Shown here piece by piece: positions 37,455 through 46,338 of a stretch of 64,000 bases of DNA. The stretch comes from ZC4RG30 sp963726085 (lineage in GTDB: Bacteria > Pseudomonadota > Gammaproteobacteria > Steroidobacterales > Steroidobacteraceae), in assembly GCA_963726085.1 (NCBI GenBank), contig CAVSAR010000004.1, positions 186,001 to 250,000 of the forward strand, written 5' to 3'. Made by a program: the position numbers and the translations under genes. The notes beneath the pieces were generated by a model. It was given only the letters and a program-made list of their open reading frames with translations, made no database searches and was not told the DNA's origin. The first letter of the stretch is position 1; every line of letters begins with the position of its first letter.

Positions 37455-38161
37455 GGCAATGGGCGCTCCAGGGACAGCGATTTGAGTTCCAGCACATCGC
37501 GGATCGCCGCACCGTCCCAGTGATAAGCATAGTGCTTTGCCACCTTGCAGGGGCCGACCCTGTCGGGCCAGAACACCGCTGCGCACTGTCCGCCGGGATG
37601 GCGAACGCTGTCGTACACCACGCCGTTGGCGTTGGCCCCACGCAAGCGCAGGCCCAGAGGCTGGCTGGCGCAATAGTCGTCCGGCTGGTGCAGGTCCGGA
37701 TATCCGCCGCGCAGGTCGTGCAGCGTGCAGGCGATGCGACACTGGTAGCTGCGCATCTGCAGCTGCATGGCCGGTTCATGCGTGCGTGCCAGGAAGCGCT
37801 CGCGGTGGAAGACCGTTTCCCGGATCGCCGTCTCCAGTGCGCGGCTTGCATAGAACACGCCGAAACTGCCATCGGAAAAGCGCGAACCTTCCGGGCTCAG
37901 ATGGGTAAAGGCCGCCATCACCGGCGTGGAGCCAGGGCCGGTGAGCCAGCGCTCACGCGCGATGTGCGCCCATGGGCCTGACTGCTGGCGCAGCCGCGGA
38001 TTGGTAAGGGCTTCGACGGCGGCCAGGGCCTCGAAGTCGGCGGGACCTGCGATCCGGTCCCAGGGTCCGACCACCGGATAGCGGCTGGGCACGATGCGCC
38101 ACGCCGGCTGCCAGCGGATCCGGCGCTGGGGGATGCTGGAAGGATCAGCCGCGCTGCGCAT
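37451..38161 (-). CDS. RES-domain toxin (NAD+ phosphorylase-type)
   Basis: 236 residues from ATG 38161, which overlaps the antitoxin end by 17 bases. RES toxins deplete NAD+. The domain begins WRIVPSRYPVVGPWD; the catalytic region RFSDGSFGVFYASRALETAIRETVFH supplies the conserved Arg, Tyr and Glu, and a C-terminal HPGGQCAAVFWPD carries the Ser/His-region equivalent. The gene order antitoxin then toxin is normal for RES-Xre pairs (Pfam RES with MbcA/ParS/Xre). Unusually, a DUF2130 gene follows with a 4-base overlap. Confidence 0.9.
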   Translation of the reverse strand: MRSAADPSSIPQRRIRWQPAWRIVPSRYPVVGPWDRIAGPADFEALAAVEALTNPRLRQQSGPWAHIARERWLTGPGSTPVMAAFTHLSPEGSRFSDGSFGVFYASRALETAIRETVFHRERFLARTHEPAMQLQMRSYQCRIACTLHDLRGGYPDLHQPDDYCASQPLGLRLRGANANGVVYDSVRHPGGQCAAVFWPDRVGPCKVAKHYAYHWDGAAIRDVLELKSLSLERPLP

Positions 38162-38564
38162 CCAGGTACTGGCGCACCTCGAAGAGGTCGCTGACGTTGC
38201 CGCCCAACATGCGCTGCAGCGCACTGTGTCCGCCGAACAGCGGCGCCATGTTGGGTTCGCTGACCCAGTGATCGGCCCGCCGGGGATCCGGAAGCAGGAT
38301 CTGCAGTGCCTTGTAGATGCCCAGCAGGTAGCTGATGCGTTCCAGCACATCGCGTGGCAGGGCGCCGTCGCGCACCTTTTTCCACTTGAAATAGGTCGAT
38401 GCCGGGGGATTGCCCAGCAGCACCCGCTGCTGAGCCGTGTTGAGGCCCCAGCGCTCGGCGATCTGGAAGAAGGCCCGCAGTGCCGGACCGGCGTAGTCGC
38501 CGGCGGGCAAAGGCCGCTCTGCCGTAGGGGAGCTGGCGCTGCCTCGGGAACTGGGCGTGGTCAC
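38145..38564 (-). CDS. MbcA/ParS/Xre-type antitoxin of RES toxin
   Basis: 139 residues from GTG 38564. The N-terminal half has the Xre-like DNA-binding region (LRAFFQIAERWGLNTAQQRVLLGNPPASTYFKW) and the C-terminal half the toxin-binding domain of the family: RISYLLGIYKALQILLPDP, WVSEPNMAPLFGGHSALQRM and LFEVRQYLDAQRG. It neutralises the RES toxin and represses its own promoter. A perfect palindrome (38575-38592) sits 11 bases upstream of the start codon over the likely transcription start. Confidence 0.9.
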   Translation of the reverse strand: MTTPSSRGSASSPTAERPLPAGDYAGPALRAFFQIAERWGLNTAQQRVLLGNPPASTYFKWKKVRDGALPRDVLERISYLLGIYKALQILLPDPRRADHWVSEPNMAPLFGGHSALQRMLGGNVSDLFEVRQYLDAQRG

Positions 38565-38574
38565 CGGTAAAGTC

Positions 38575-38621
38575 TACTCCATGTATGGAGTAATATAAGT
38601 CTTTTCTTCCTTTATAGAGTA
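38575..38621 (-). promoter_or_regulatory. Toxin-antitoxin promoter and operator
   Basis: The perfect palindrome TACTCCATGTATGGAGTA (38575-38592) is followed by TATATT on the minus strand (38597-38592), a good -10 element that overlaps it. A related half site TATAGAGTA (38613-38621) differs by one base from TATGGAGTA. Antitoxin binding here would cover the transcription start. The divergent amidohydrolase gene begins at 38709 and could share control. Confidence 0.7.
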
Positions 38622-38708
38622 TCGCCAGCGACAGGCCGACCCGGGTGCCGGCTGGAGCCCCTGCCCGGCGGGTGCTAGCCTGCGGGCACAAGGCCACGGG
38701 GGAACACC

Positions 38709-40464
38709 ATGTCGAAGTGGGACGAGACGACCGGCCAGCGAATAGCCGACGATTCGCTGCTCAGCGACGATGAGCTGGCGCGCTGTGCACGCGCCGATCA
38801 ACCTGACCCCGCCCCGCGCGCGCCCATTCCCACCCAGATCGTATCCAACGGCGAATACATGCCGTTGCCGCAAAGCGGCAGCCAGAAGCGCGTCGAAGCG
38901 CGCGTCAACGAGTTGGCGGACGTGGCCAGTCGCAAGCTGGGGGTCTCGCGGCGCAGTTTCCTGGGTGGCGCCGGCGGGATGACCGCCTCGTTCCTGGCGA
39001 TGAACGAGGTATTCGGCCACTTCTTCGATGTTGACGCACGCGGCCTGCTGATCCCCGACGCCTACGCGCAGTCCGGTCCGCCCGGGGACCTGTTTGTCTT
39101 CGACGACCAGCTGCACATGGTGCGCGGCAGCCGCTACGACGCTGCCGCGCCGCTGCGTGCGCTGGCCCAAGGCCCCACGTGCCACCAGCTTCAAGTCCAA
39201 TCCGCTCAATCCGCGCGGCGTGAAGGACGAGCACGGCGACACCTGGGGGGTGTGGAACCGAGCGCTGGTGGGGTTGCCCAATTCACCCGAGAACTTCCTG
39301 ATCACGCAGTTCATCAAGGACGTGTTCCTGGACAGCCAGGTCACGGTGGGCCTGCTCAGCAACGTGCCTGCCGGCGTGGTCGATCCGCCGGGGGCCAAGA
39401 CGCCACGCAACATCAAGGAGGCCCAGGCCGGCGAAATCCTCACCGCGGCACAGACCGCCGCGGCGCGCGACTTCGTCAACCGGATCTCCGGCTCGCAGCG
39501 CATGCTGGCGCACGCCCTGCTGTACGTGGGCAAGGGGAATCTGGACTATATCCGCCAGCAGGCCGAGCAACTGCAGCCTGATTCCTGGAAAGGCTACAAC
39601 ATCGGGACGTCCGCAAAAGTGGACAACGATCCATTGAGCCTGATGCGCCAGTGGCGTCATGACGATGAGGCCGTTGCCTATCCCACCTTCGAGCTGATCC
39701 AGTCGTTGTACGAGAAGAACAAGTCGACCAAGCCCGGGCAGAACAACATCTGCGTGCACAAGGGATTGGTCGACGGGCAGGCCCCGCGACCGGAGATCGG
39801 CCACCCGGCGGACCTGCCCAAGGCCGCGCGGGATTGGCCCAAGCTCAATTTCATCACCTATCACGCCTGCATCCAGCCCGCGTTCTTCATGTATGACTCA
39901 CTGGCCCAAGTGCGCTCGGGCAAGTTGCGCGAGGGCGTGCCGGACATCAGCTGGACGACTGAATATGCGGTGCTGTGTCGTGACCTGCCCAACACCTATG
40001 CCGAGATCGGCACGACCTGGGCTGCCTCCATCGTGACCTTCCCCACGCTGGCGGCGCACCTGCTGGGGCAGCTGCTCAAGTTCATGGGACCGGACCGCGT
40101 CGTGTTCGGTTCGGATTCGGTGTGGTGGGGTTCCCCACAGTGGCAGATCGAGGCGCTGTGGCGCTTCCAGATCCCGGAGGACCTGCGCAAGCGCTACGGC
40201 TACCCGGAACTCACGCCGCAGATCAAGCGCAAGATCCTGGGCCTCAACTCCGCCCGGCTCTATGGCATCAAGCCGGCCAGCAATCTGGCCACGCAGTTCA
40301 AGCCGGTGCCCAGGGATTACGTATCGAAGATGACGCCGGAATTCCGGCACCTGATGGAAGTGGACAAGCCGATTGCCGACAACCTGCAGCGCATGCGCCA
40401 ACTGTACGTGCAGTCCGGCGTCGCGCCAGACCACCTGCGCTATGGATGGATCAGAAACGCATAA
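38709..40464 (+). CDS. Tat-exported amidohydrolase-2 family protein (one frameshift)
   Basis: About 585 residues. A long N-terminal stretch precedes a twin-arginine signal, LGVSRRSFLGGAGGMTASFL (about 80-100). The frame breaks near 39180, where FVFDDQLHMVRGSRYD ends frame 1 and KSNPLNPRGVKDEHGD continues in frame 2. The barrel shows NNICVHKGLVDGQ, LNFITYHACIQPAFF, and MGPDRVVFGSDSVWWGSPQW (catalytic Asp), as in the ACMSD-like metal-dependent hydrolases. It follows a divergent promoter shared with the toxin-antitoxin operon. Substrate unknown. Confidence 0.82.
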
Positions 40465-40479
40465 GCTCATCGGTCACTT

Positions 40480-40496
40480 ATAACCAAATACTAACC
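40480..40496. promoter_or_regulatory. Direct-repeat site B before the TonB/porin/sbp operon
   Basis: ATAACC-AAATA-CTAACC on the plus strand (minus strand GGTTAG-N5-GGTTAT), period 11. It lies 75 bases before the TonB receptor start. The same arrangement is found upstream of cysA (site A) and the CysB-like gene (site C), so it may be the operator of the CysB-type regulator. Confidence 0.5.
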
Positions 40497-40570
40497 GCTG
40501 CAAGACTGACCCGGTGACCACCGGTTCATAGGCTGGGAAGCCTACGAACTGTCCAACCGGGAGATGTCTT

Positions 40571-42988
40571 GTGAAGATTCGAAGCCGCAGCGTGGCCGCC
40601 GCTGTCGCAGCCCTGCTGCCCTTTGCCCTGACCGCCACTGCACAGGAGGGTCCCGCCGCCGGCGAGCCCCGTGCGACCGCCGAGTCGGGCACGACCGAAC
40701 TCACGGAAGTTACCGTGACGGCCCGCCGCAGGTCCGAGGCCGTGCAGGACGTGCCGATTGCGATCTCGGTGCTGGACGCCGCAGCCCTTGAGGCCACCGG
40801 CAGCTTCAATGTCGGCAAGCTGGCCCAGCTGCAACCTTCATTGCAGTTCTATTCCAGCAACCCGCGCAATACCGCCATCAATATCCGCGGCCTGGGTGCG
40901 CCATTCGGCTTGACCAATGACGGCATCGAGCAGGGCGTGGGCATCTACGTGGACGAGGTCTACTACAGCCGTATCGCCGCGGCGACCTTTGATTTCCTCG
41001 ACGTGGAACGCCTGGAAGTGCTGCGCGGCCCGCAGGGCACGCTGTACGGAAAGAACACCACGGCAGGTGCCGTCAACATCACCACGCGCGCGCCCAGCTT
41101 TACCCCCGAAGCCCGCGCCGAACTGACCATCGGCAACCTGGGCCTGGTCCAGGCCAAGGCGGCGTTTTCCGGTCCGCTGATCGCCGACACGCTGGCCGGA
41201 GGCCTGGCCATTTCTGCCACCAGCCGCCACGGCACGATCTATGACACCACATCGCAGAACAAGGTCAACGAACTGGACAACTTAGGCATCCGTGGCCAGC
41301 TGCTGTGGAAGGCCAGCGATAACCTGGATGTCACCTTCGCCGGTGACTACAACCACCAGGATCCCGAGTGCTGCGCGCAGGTTTACGTAAGCGTCGGCGC
41401 CACCCAGCGGCCCCTCAATCGCCAGTACGCCGCCTTGTCAGCCGCGCAGAACTACGTGGTGCCCAGCACCAACGCCTTTGATCGCTTGACCGACCTGGAC
41501 GCCGCGCTCAACGCCAAGCAGAACCTGGGCGGCGCGTCGGTTCGCGCCAACTGGAAACTCGGCGCGGGGGACTTCTCTTCGGTCACCGCCTGGCGCCACT
41601 GGGACTGGGTTCCGTCCAATGATCGGGACTTCACGGGACTGCCGGTCACGACCAAGTCGGAAAATCCCTCCATACAGGACCAGTACACCCAGGAATTCCG
41701 CTACTCGTTCGTGGGCGACCGGATCGACTATGTGGCCGGCGCGTTCGGGTTCTACCAGAAGCTGCATACCGATGGCCTGCAGGTGCAGGGTCCGGCGGCC
41801 AGCAAGTGGCTGCTGGCCCCCTCCAACCCCAACTCCAACAATCCTGCCGCTCTCAATGGCCTGACCTCCACCAATGACATCGACTTTCAGAACACCAGCC
41901 TGGCGCTGTTCGGGCAGCTGAGCTGGAAGGTCTCGGACAAGTGGCGCATCGAGCCGGGCCTGCGCCTCAACTATGACGACAAGAAGGGCTCGTACATCGC
42001 CACCGTGACCAATGCGACCAACACGCCGCTGACCAGCGACCAGCGTGGCGTACTGGCACCACAGGCCTACGATGCCAGTTTCAACGACTGGAACCTTTCC
42101 GGTGACCTCAATGTCGCGTACGCGATCACGCAGGACGTGCTGGCCTATGCCACGTACGCCCGCAGCTTCAAGTCCGGCGGCATCAATCTGTCGGGCCTGC
42201 CGCTGGATGCCAACAACAATCCCATCATGGCCGCCGCCACGGTCAAGCCGGAGACGGTCAACAACTATGAAGTCGGCCTCAAGACGCAGTTCCTGGACCA
42301 CCGCGCGACCCTGAACATCGCCGGCTACTGGACGGAGATTGACGACTACCAGGCAACGGTGACCAACGGCCAGCTGGGGGTGATCCGCGGTTATCTGGCC
42401 AACGCTGACAAGGTGCGCGTGCGTGGCGTGGAAACGGATTTCCAGATCCACCCCAGCGAACGGTTCAATGCCTATGTAAACGCGGCCTTCACCGACCATC
42501 AATACGTGAGCTTCCCCGACGCACCTTGCCCGCCAGAACTTTCGGGCGGCACCACCGCGTCAGCGGCGCATCCGCCTAGCGCGCCGGGCACCCCGGGCGG
42601 GTTCAGCCCGGCCTTCTGCGACATCTCGGGCCAGGGGCTGCCAGGTATCTCAAAGTGGGCCTTCTCTTACGGCGCCGAGTACAACCTGCCGGTCTCGTTG
42701 CTGGGCCAGAGTGGCGCTGCCTACCTGGGAGCTGATGGCAACTATCGATCCCAGTTCTCCTCGAATCCCTCGCAATCGATCTACACGCAGATCCCGGCAT
42801 ACGCGGTTGCCAACCTGCGGGCCGGATTCCGCGTTGATGGGCGCTGGGACGTGTTCGTGTGGGCGCGCAATGCCTTTGATCGCGAATACTACGATTTGCT
42901 GGCCGTGACACCGGGCAGCACCGGCCTGATCTCGGGCAACCCGGCAGACCCCCGCACTTATGGACTGACGTTCAAAGCACAGTTCTGA
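40571..42988 (+). CDS. TonB-dependent outer-membrane receptor
   Basis: 805 residues from GTG 40571, after a GGGAGA ribosome site. Signal peptide, then a TonB-box-like region (TELTEVTVTARRR), plug domain (DVPIAISVLDAAAL, INIRGLGAPFGLTNDG, VERLEVLRGPQGTLYGKNTT) and a 22-strand barrel ending in LTFKAQF with terminal Phe. A Cys pair (DPECCAQVY) and a Cys-containing loop (DAPCPPELS) lie in surface loops. It is followed after 19 bases by a porin and then a sulfate-binding protein, which points to uptake of a sulfur compound. Confidence 0.93.
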   Translation: MKIRSRSVAAAVAALLPFALTATAQEGPAAGEPRATAESGTTELTEVTVTARRRSEAVQDVPIAISVLDAAALEATGSFNVGKLAQLQPSLQFYSSNPRNTAINIRGLGAPFGLTNDGIEQGVGIYVDEVYYSRIAAATFDFLDVERLEVLRGPQGTLYGKNTTAGAVNITTRAPSFTPEARAELTIGNLGLVQAKAAFSGPLIADTLAGGLAISATSRHGTIYDTTSQNKVNELDNLGIRGQLLWKASDNLDVTFAGDYNHQDPECCAQVYVSVGATQRPLNRQYAALSAAQNYVVPSTNAFDRLTDLDAALNAKQNLGGASVRANWKLGAGDFSSVTAWRHWDWVPSNDRDFTGLPVTTKSENPSIQDQYTQEFRYSFVGDRIDYVAGAFGFYQKLHTDGLQVQGPAASKWLLAPSNPNSNNPAALNGLTSTNDIDFQNTSLALFGQLSWKVSDKWRIEPGLRLNYDDKKGSYIATVTNATNTPLTSDQRGVLAPQAYDASFNDWNLSGDLNVAYAITQDVLAYATYARSFKSGGINLSGLPLDANNNPIMAAATVKPETVNNYEVGLKTQFLDHRATLNIAGYWTEIDDYQATVTNGQLGVIRGYLANADKVRVRGVETDFQIHPSERFNAYVNAAFTDHQYVSFPDAPCPPELSGGTTASAAHPPSAPGTPGGFSPAFCDISGQGLPGISKWAFSYGAEYNLPVSLLGQSGAAYLGADGNYRSQFSSNPSQSIYTQIPAYAVANLRAGFRVDGRWDVFVWARNAFDREYYDLLAVTPGSTGLISGNPADPRTYGLTFKAQF

Positions 42989-43007
42989 CCCGTGTCATCA
43001 TTGGCCC

Positions 43008-44374
43008 ATGCGCAGATTAACCCCCGGCGTTTGGGCCAGAATATTCATGACAGCGGTGTTGGTCGGCTCCCTTGCCAGGGATGGCGAGGGAGCCGACTCC
43101 TCTGCGTTTCGGATCGCGGGCAGTGTTCGCCTCAGAGAGGAGGTTCTCGACGAACAATTCCGGCCCGGGTACAACGAGAACCAGAGCCTCTTTAGCATGC
43201 GCTCGACACTGCTGGCGGAATGGCAACAGGGCAACTGGCGGCTGGGCGCTGAAATGTATGACAGTCGCGCCTATGGCGCCGATCCCGGGGACCTGCTGTC
43301 CACCGGCGAGGTCAATGCCTTCGAAATCGTGCAGGCCTATGCCGTGCGCAGCTTCGCGGATGCTTTCGGCCAGGGCACGTCCACGTCCGTGCAGGCGGGT
43401 CGGTTCACCATGAACGTGGGCTCGCGGCGGCTGGTTGCCGCCGATGACTATCGCAACACCACCAACGGTTATACCGGCATCCGCACCGACTTCACGCTGC
43501 GTAACAAGACTGCCATCACCGCCTACTACACCTTGCCGCAGGAACGCCGGCCGGACGACCCGGAATCATTGCAAAACAACAAGGTGCATTTCGATCACGA
43601 GAGTTTCGACCTGCAGCTGTGGGGCCTGCTGGTGGCCCAGCCTGACCTGCCGGGACGGCTGACTGCGGAAGCAGGCTACGTGGGCTTCAAGGAAGCCGAT
43701 GAACCCGGCCGCCCCACGCGCAATCGCAATCTGACTTCGTTCAGTGGCAGGCTCATCACCGAACCGGCGCCCGGCCAATTCGATTACGAGACCGAGGCGA
43801 TAGTGCAGACCGGCAGGATTCGCGCCAGCCTGGCGACCAATGCAGCACTGCAGGATGTAAGCACCTGGTTCGTACACGCGATGCCGGCAGGACATTCGAT
43901 GCCATGGGCAAGCCACGGCTGTCACTTGAGTACGACTACGCCACCGGTGACGACAGCAGCGCCTCGTACGGCCGGTTCGATACGCTGTTCGGCAGTCGCC
44001 GCGCGGATCTGGCGCCATCGAGCATTTATGCGCTGCTTGGACGCACCAACCTACAGTCCCTGGGGCTGCGCCTGGAGACTGCCCCGACACAGCGGCTGGA
44101 TGGCTTCGGGGTATTCCGGGCCATCTGGGCCGCTTCGGCCACTGACCAGTTCTCGACTTCTGGCGTGCGCGACCCCACGGGCGCATCCGGGCGGTTTGGC
44201 GGCTACCAGGCCGACGCACGCGTTCGTTACTGGTTGATCCCAAAATCCCTGCGGGCAGACTTCAATGGTGACTGGCTGATCAAGCGCGGGCTGCTGCGCG
44301 ACGCCCCCAACGCCACGCCCTATGGAAACACGCTTTTTCTTTCCTTTGCGCTGACGGCTTCTTTCGGGAGATAG
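43008..44374 (+). CDS. Alginate-export-type outer-membrane porin (one frameshift)
   Basis: About 455 residues. Signal FMTAVLVGSLARDGEGA, then beta-barrel strands of the alginate_exp family: FRIAGSVRLREEVLDEQFRP, LAEWQQGNWRLGAEMYDSRA, VQAGRFTMNVGSRRLVAADD, YTGIRTDFTLRNKTAITAYY. The frame breaks near 43895 and continues as LSLEYDYATGDDSSASYGRF, with the typical close LFLSFALTASFGR. A passive outer-membrane channel is expected. It stands between the TonB receptor and sbp (two bases before sbp), so it likely passes sulfate or an organosulfur compound and not alginate. Confidence 0.85.
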
Positions 44375-44376
44375 AG

Positions 44377-45373
44377 ATGAAGAGACTCGCACTGCTGCTG
44401 TTGACGGCACTTGCCGCCGCCGGCTGCGCCAAGAAGGCACAGGAAGTCACGCTGCTCAACGTGTCCTATGACCCGACTCGTGAACTGTACGCCGACTACA
44501 ACGCTGCGTTTGCGGCTCACTGGAAGGCGACCACCGGGCAGAACGTGCGTATCGACCAGTCCCATGGCGGCTCCGGCAAGCAGGCACGTTCCGTGATCGA
44601 TGGCCTGGCAGCAGACGTGGTCACGCTGGGACTGGCAGGAGACGTGGATCAGCTGGTCACCAGGGGAAAACTGCTGTCGCCCGACTGGGAGTCGCGGCTG
44701 CCCGACAACAGCGCGCCCTATACCTCGACCATCGTGTTCCTGGTGCGCCATGGCAACCCGAAAAACATCCATGACTGGGGCGATCTGGTGCGCGACGGCG
44801 TGGCTGTAGTCACGCCCAACCCCAAGACCTCCGGTGGCGCACGCTGGAACTACCTGGCGGGATGGGCGTGGGCACGCAAGCAGCCCGGTGGCAGTGACCA
44901 GACAGCCAAGGAGTTCCTGCGCAAGCTGTATCACAACGCGCCGGTGCTCGACACCGGAGCGCGCCAGGCACTGACGACATTTGCCCAGCGGGACATCGGT
45001 GATGTGTTGATCTCCTGGGAGAACGAGGCCTTCCTCGCCACCAAGGAGCTGGGACCGGACAAGTTCGAGATCGTCGTGCCGTCGGTCAGCATCCTCGCCG
45101 AACCTTCCGTGGCGGTCGTCGATCAGGTGGTCCTGAAGAAAGGCACGCGTGACGTGGCGCAGCAATACCTCAAGTACCTCTACTCACCAGAGGGCCAGGA
45201 AATCATTGCAAGGCATTACTACCGTCCGCGCGATCCGCAGGTGGCAGCCAAGTACGCCAGCCAGTTCCCCGGCAATCACGATGCTGACCGTCAAGGATTT
45301 CGGCGGCTGGGAAAAGGTGCAGAAGGAGCAGTTCGCCGATGGTGGTGTATTCGACCAGCTGACCGCGCACTGA
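44377..45373 (+). CDS. sbp: Sulfate/thiosulfate ABC transporter substrate-binding protein (one frameshift)
   Basis: About 332 residues. The family signature is clear: LLNVSYDPTRELYADYNAAF, DQSHGGSGKQARSVIDGLAA, DVVTLGLAGDVDQLV, PNPKTSGGARWNYLAGWAWA and GDVLISWENEAF. The signal ends in LAAAGC, a lipobox-like site, which would tether the protein; most Sbp proteins are soluble. The frame breaks near 45280; the real end is LTVKDFGGWEKVQKEQFADG with stop at 45373, not 45516. It delivers sulfate to the CysTWA permease, whose genes are 15 kb away at 60487-63865. Confidence 0.92.
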
Positions 45374-45573
45374 TAGCAATTGGCTATGGCCACGATCCGA
45401 AACGTCACTTCAGATTGTCACGTTGGGTAGCTAACCTGTACTCCGGCCCTCAGGGCACATTCCGAAGACCCCGCAACAAGCCCCCCCTGGCGTCTGGCGC
45501 AGTTTTCGAGCTCTGAGTGGCCACCAGTTTCACGCTGAAGTGCAGACCCCCCTCGGCACGTTCAGCTCACTCG

Positions 45574-45605
45574 ACGGTCCACCACCTGGTGGGCCGTTTT
45601 CTTTT
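45574..45605 (+). terminator. Intrinsic terminator, plus strand
   Basis: A 10-pair stem ACGGTCCACC/GGTGGGCCGT (45574-45583 and 45588-45597, one G-T pair) with loop ACCT is followed by TTTTCTTTT. It ends the TonB/porin/sbp transcript 200 bases after the sbp stop and lies against the last codons of the CysB remnant on the other strand. The 200 bases between sbp and this hairpin hold no gene I can support. Confidence 0.8.
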
Positions 45606-46338
45606 CAGCGCCGAAATGGAATTGGGTGCGGCAGCACCAGGCGGTCGATGTCAGCTTGCGAGCTGCATTGCCGCAATTGCCGCGCACCGTGTGCACCAAG
45701 CTGCGGTGCCAGTAGCGAAATGAGATCGAACATTGCGTCCGGGTGAACCGCGTGTCGCGACAGTCCGACCCACGTAGTCAGGGGCTCAAACAGATGCGTG
45801 GCATTGCGCACCCGCAAGTCGGCATCCTCTTCGCCGTCTATGGCCAGATCAGCCAGTACGCCGACGCCCAGACCCTTGCGGATATAGGCCTTGAGGACGC
45901 CGGAATCCCAGGCCGTCACGGCAAGCTCAGGTTCCAGTCCTGCGCGCTGGAAGGCTGCGATCAGCGATGAGGTTCTGCGGCATGCTGGGCGTATAGGTGA
46001 TGAGCGGATAGGCGGCCAGTTGTGCCAGCGTGGGTTGGTTGACGTAGGCGAGCGGATGGTCCTCGGGTGTCACGATCACGCGCCGCCAGCGAAAGCACGG
46101 CACGCGCAGTAGGCCGGTGAACGCGGGATCCGAGCCGCTGGCAATGGCCATGTGTGCTTCGCCCCGTTTGATGAGCTCCGGGATCTGCCCTGAGTCTCCG
46201 TGGCGCAGGTGGATCGGCAGGTGCGGATGCAGCTCGCGCAAGCGGCACAGGATCGCAGGCAGGACATAGCGTGCCTGCGTGTGGGTCGTGGCAATCGAGA
46301 ATCCCGACAGGCTGTCGCCGGGATCTGCAGGCTGCGCG
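45605..46338 (-). pseudogene. CysB-like LysR regulator lacking its DNA-binding domain
   Basis: Only the effector-binding part of a CysB-family regulator is present. It begins at GDSLSGFSIATTHTQARYVL, equivalent to about residue 90 of the intact homolog at 55049 (GTLSIGTTHTQARYVLP), and continues through VIVTPEDHPLAYVNQ; after a frame change near 45960 it runs LKAYIRKGLGVGVLADLAID and HLFEPLTTWVGLSRHAV. The whole N-terminal helix-turn-helix is missing: the preceding codons belong to the end of the TonB receptor (stop at 46341-46339). It cannot bind DNA as it stands, so I call it a pseudogene. Confidence 0.8.

Noticed and set aside
44377..45516. Sbp ending at 45516
   Set aside because: After about 45280 the frame becomes Arg/Pro-rich noise; the family-typical end DFGGWEKVQKEQFADGGVF is in the other frame, ending at 45373.
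45374..45600. tmRNA or 6S RNA
   Set aside because: TCCACCACC near the terminator recalls a tmRNA 3' end, but no tag-peptide frame, acceptor pairing or conserved 6S bubble could be found.
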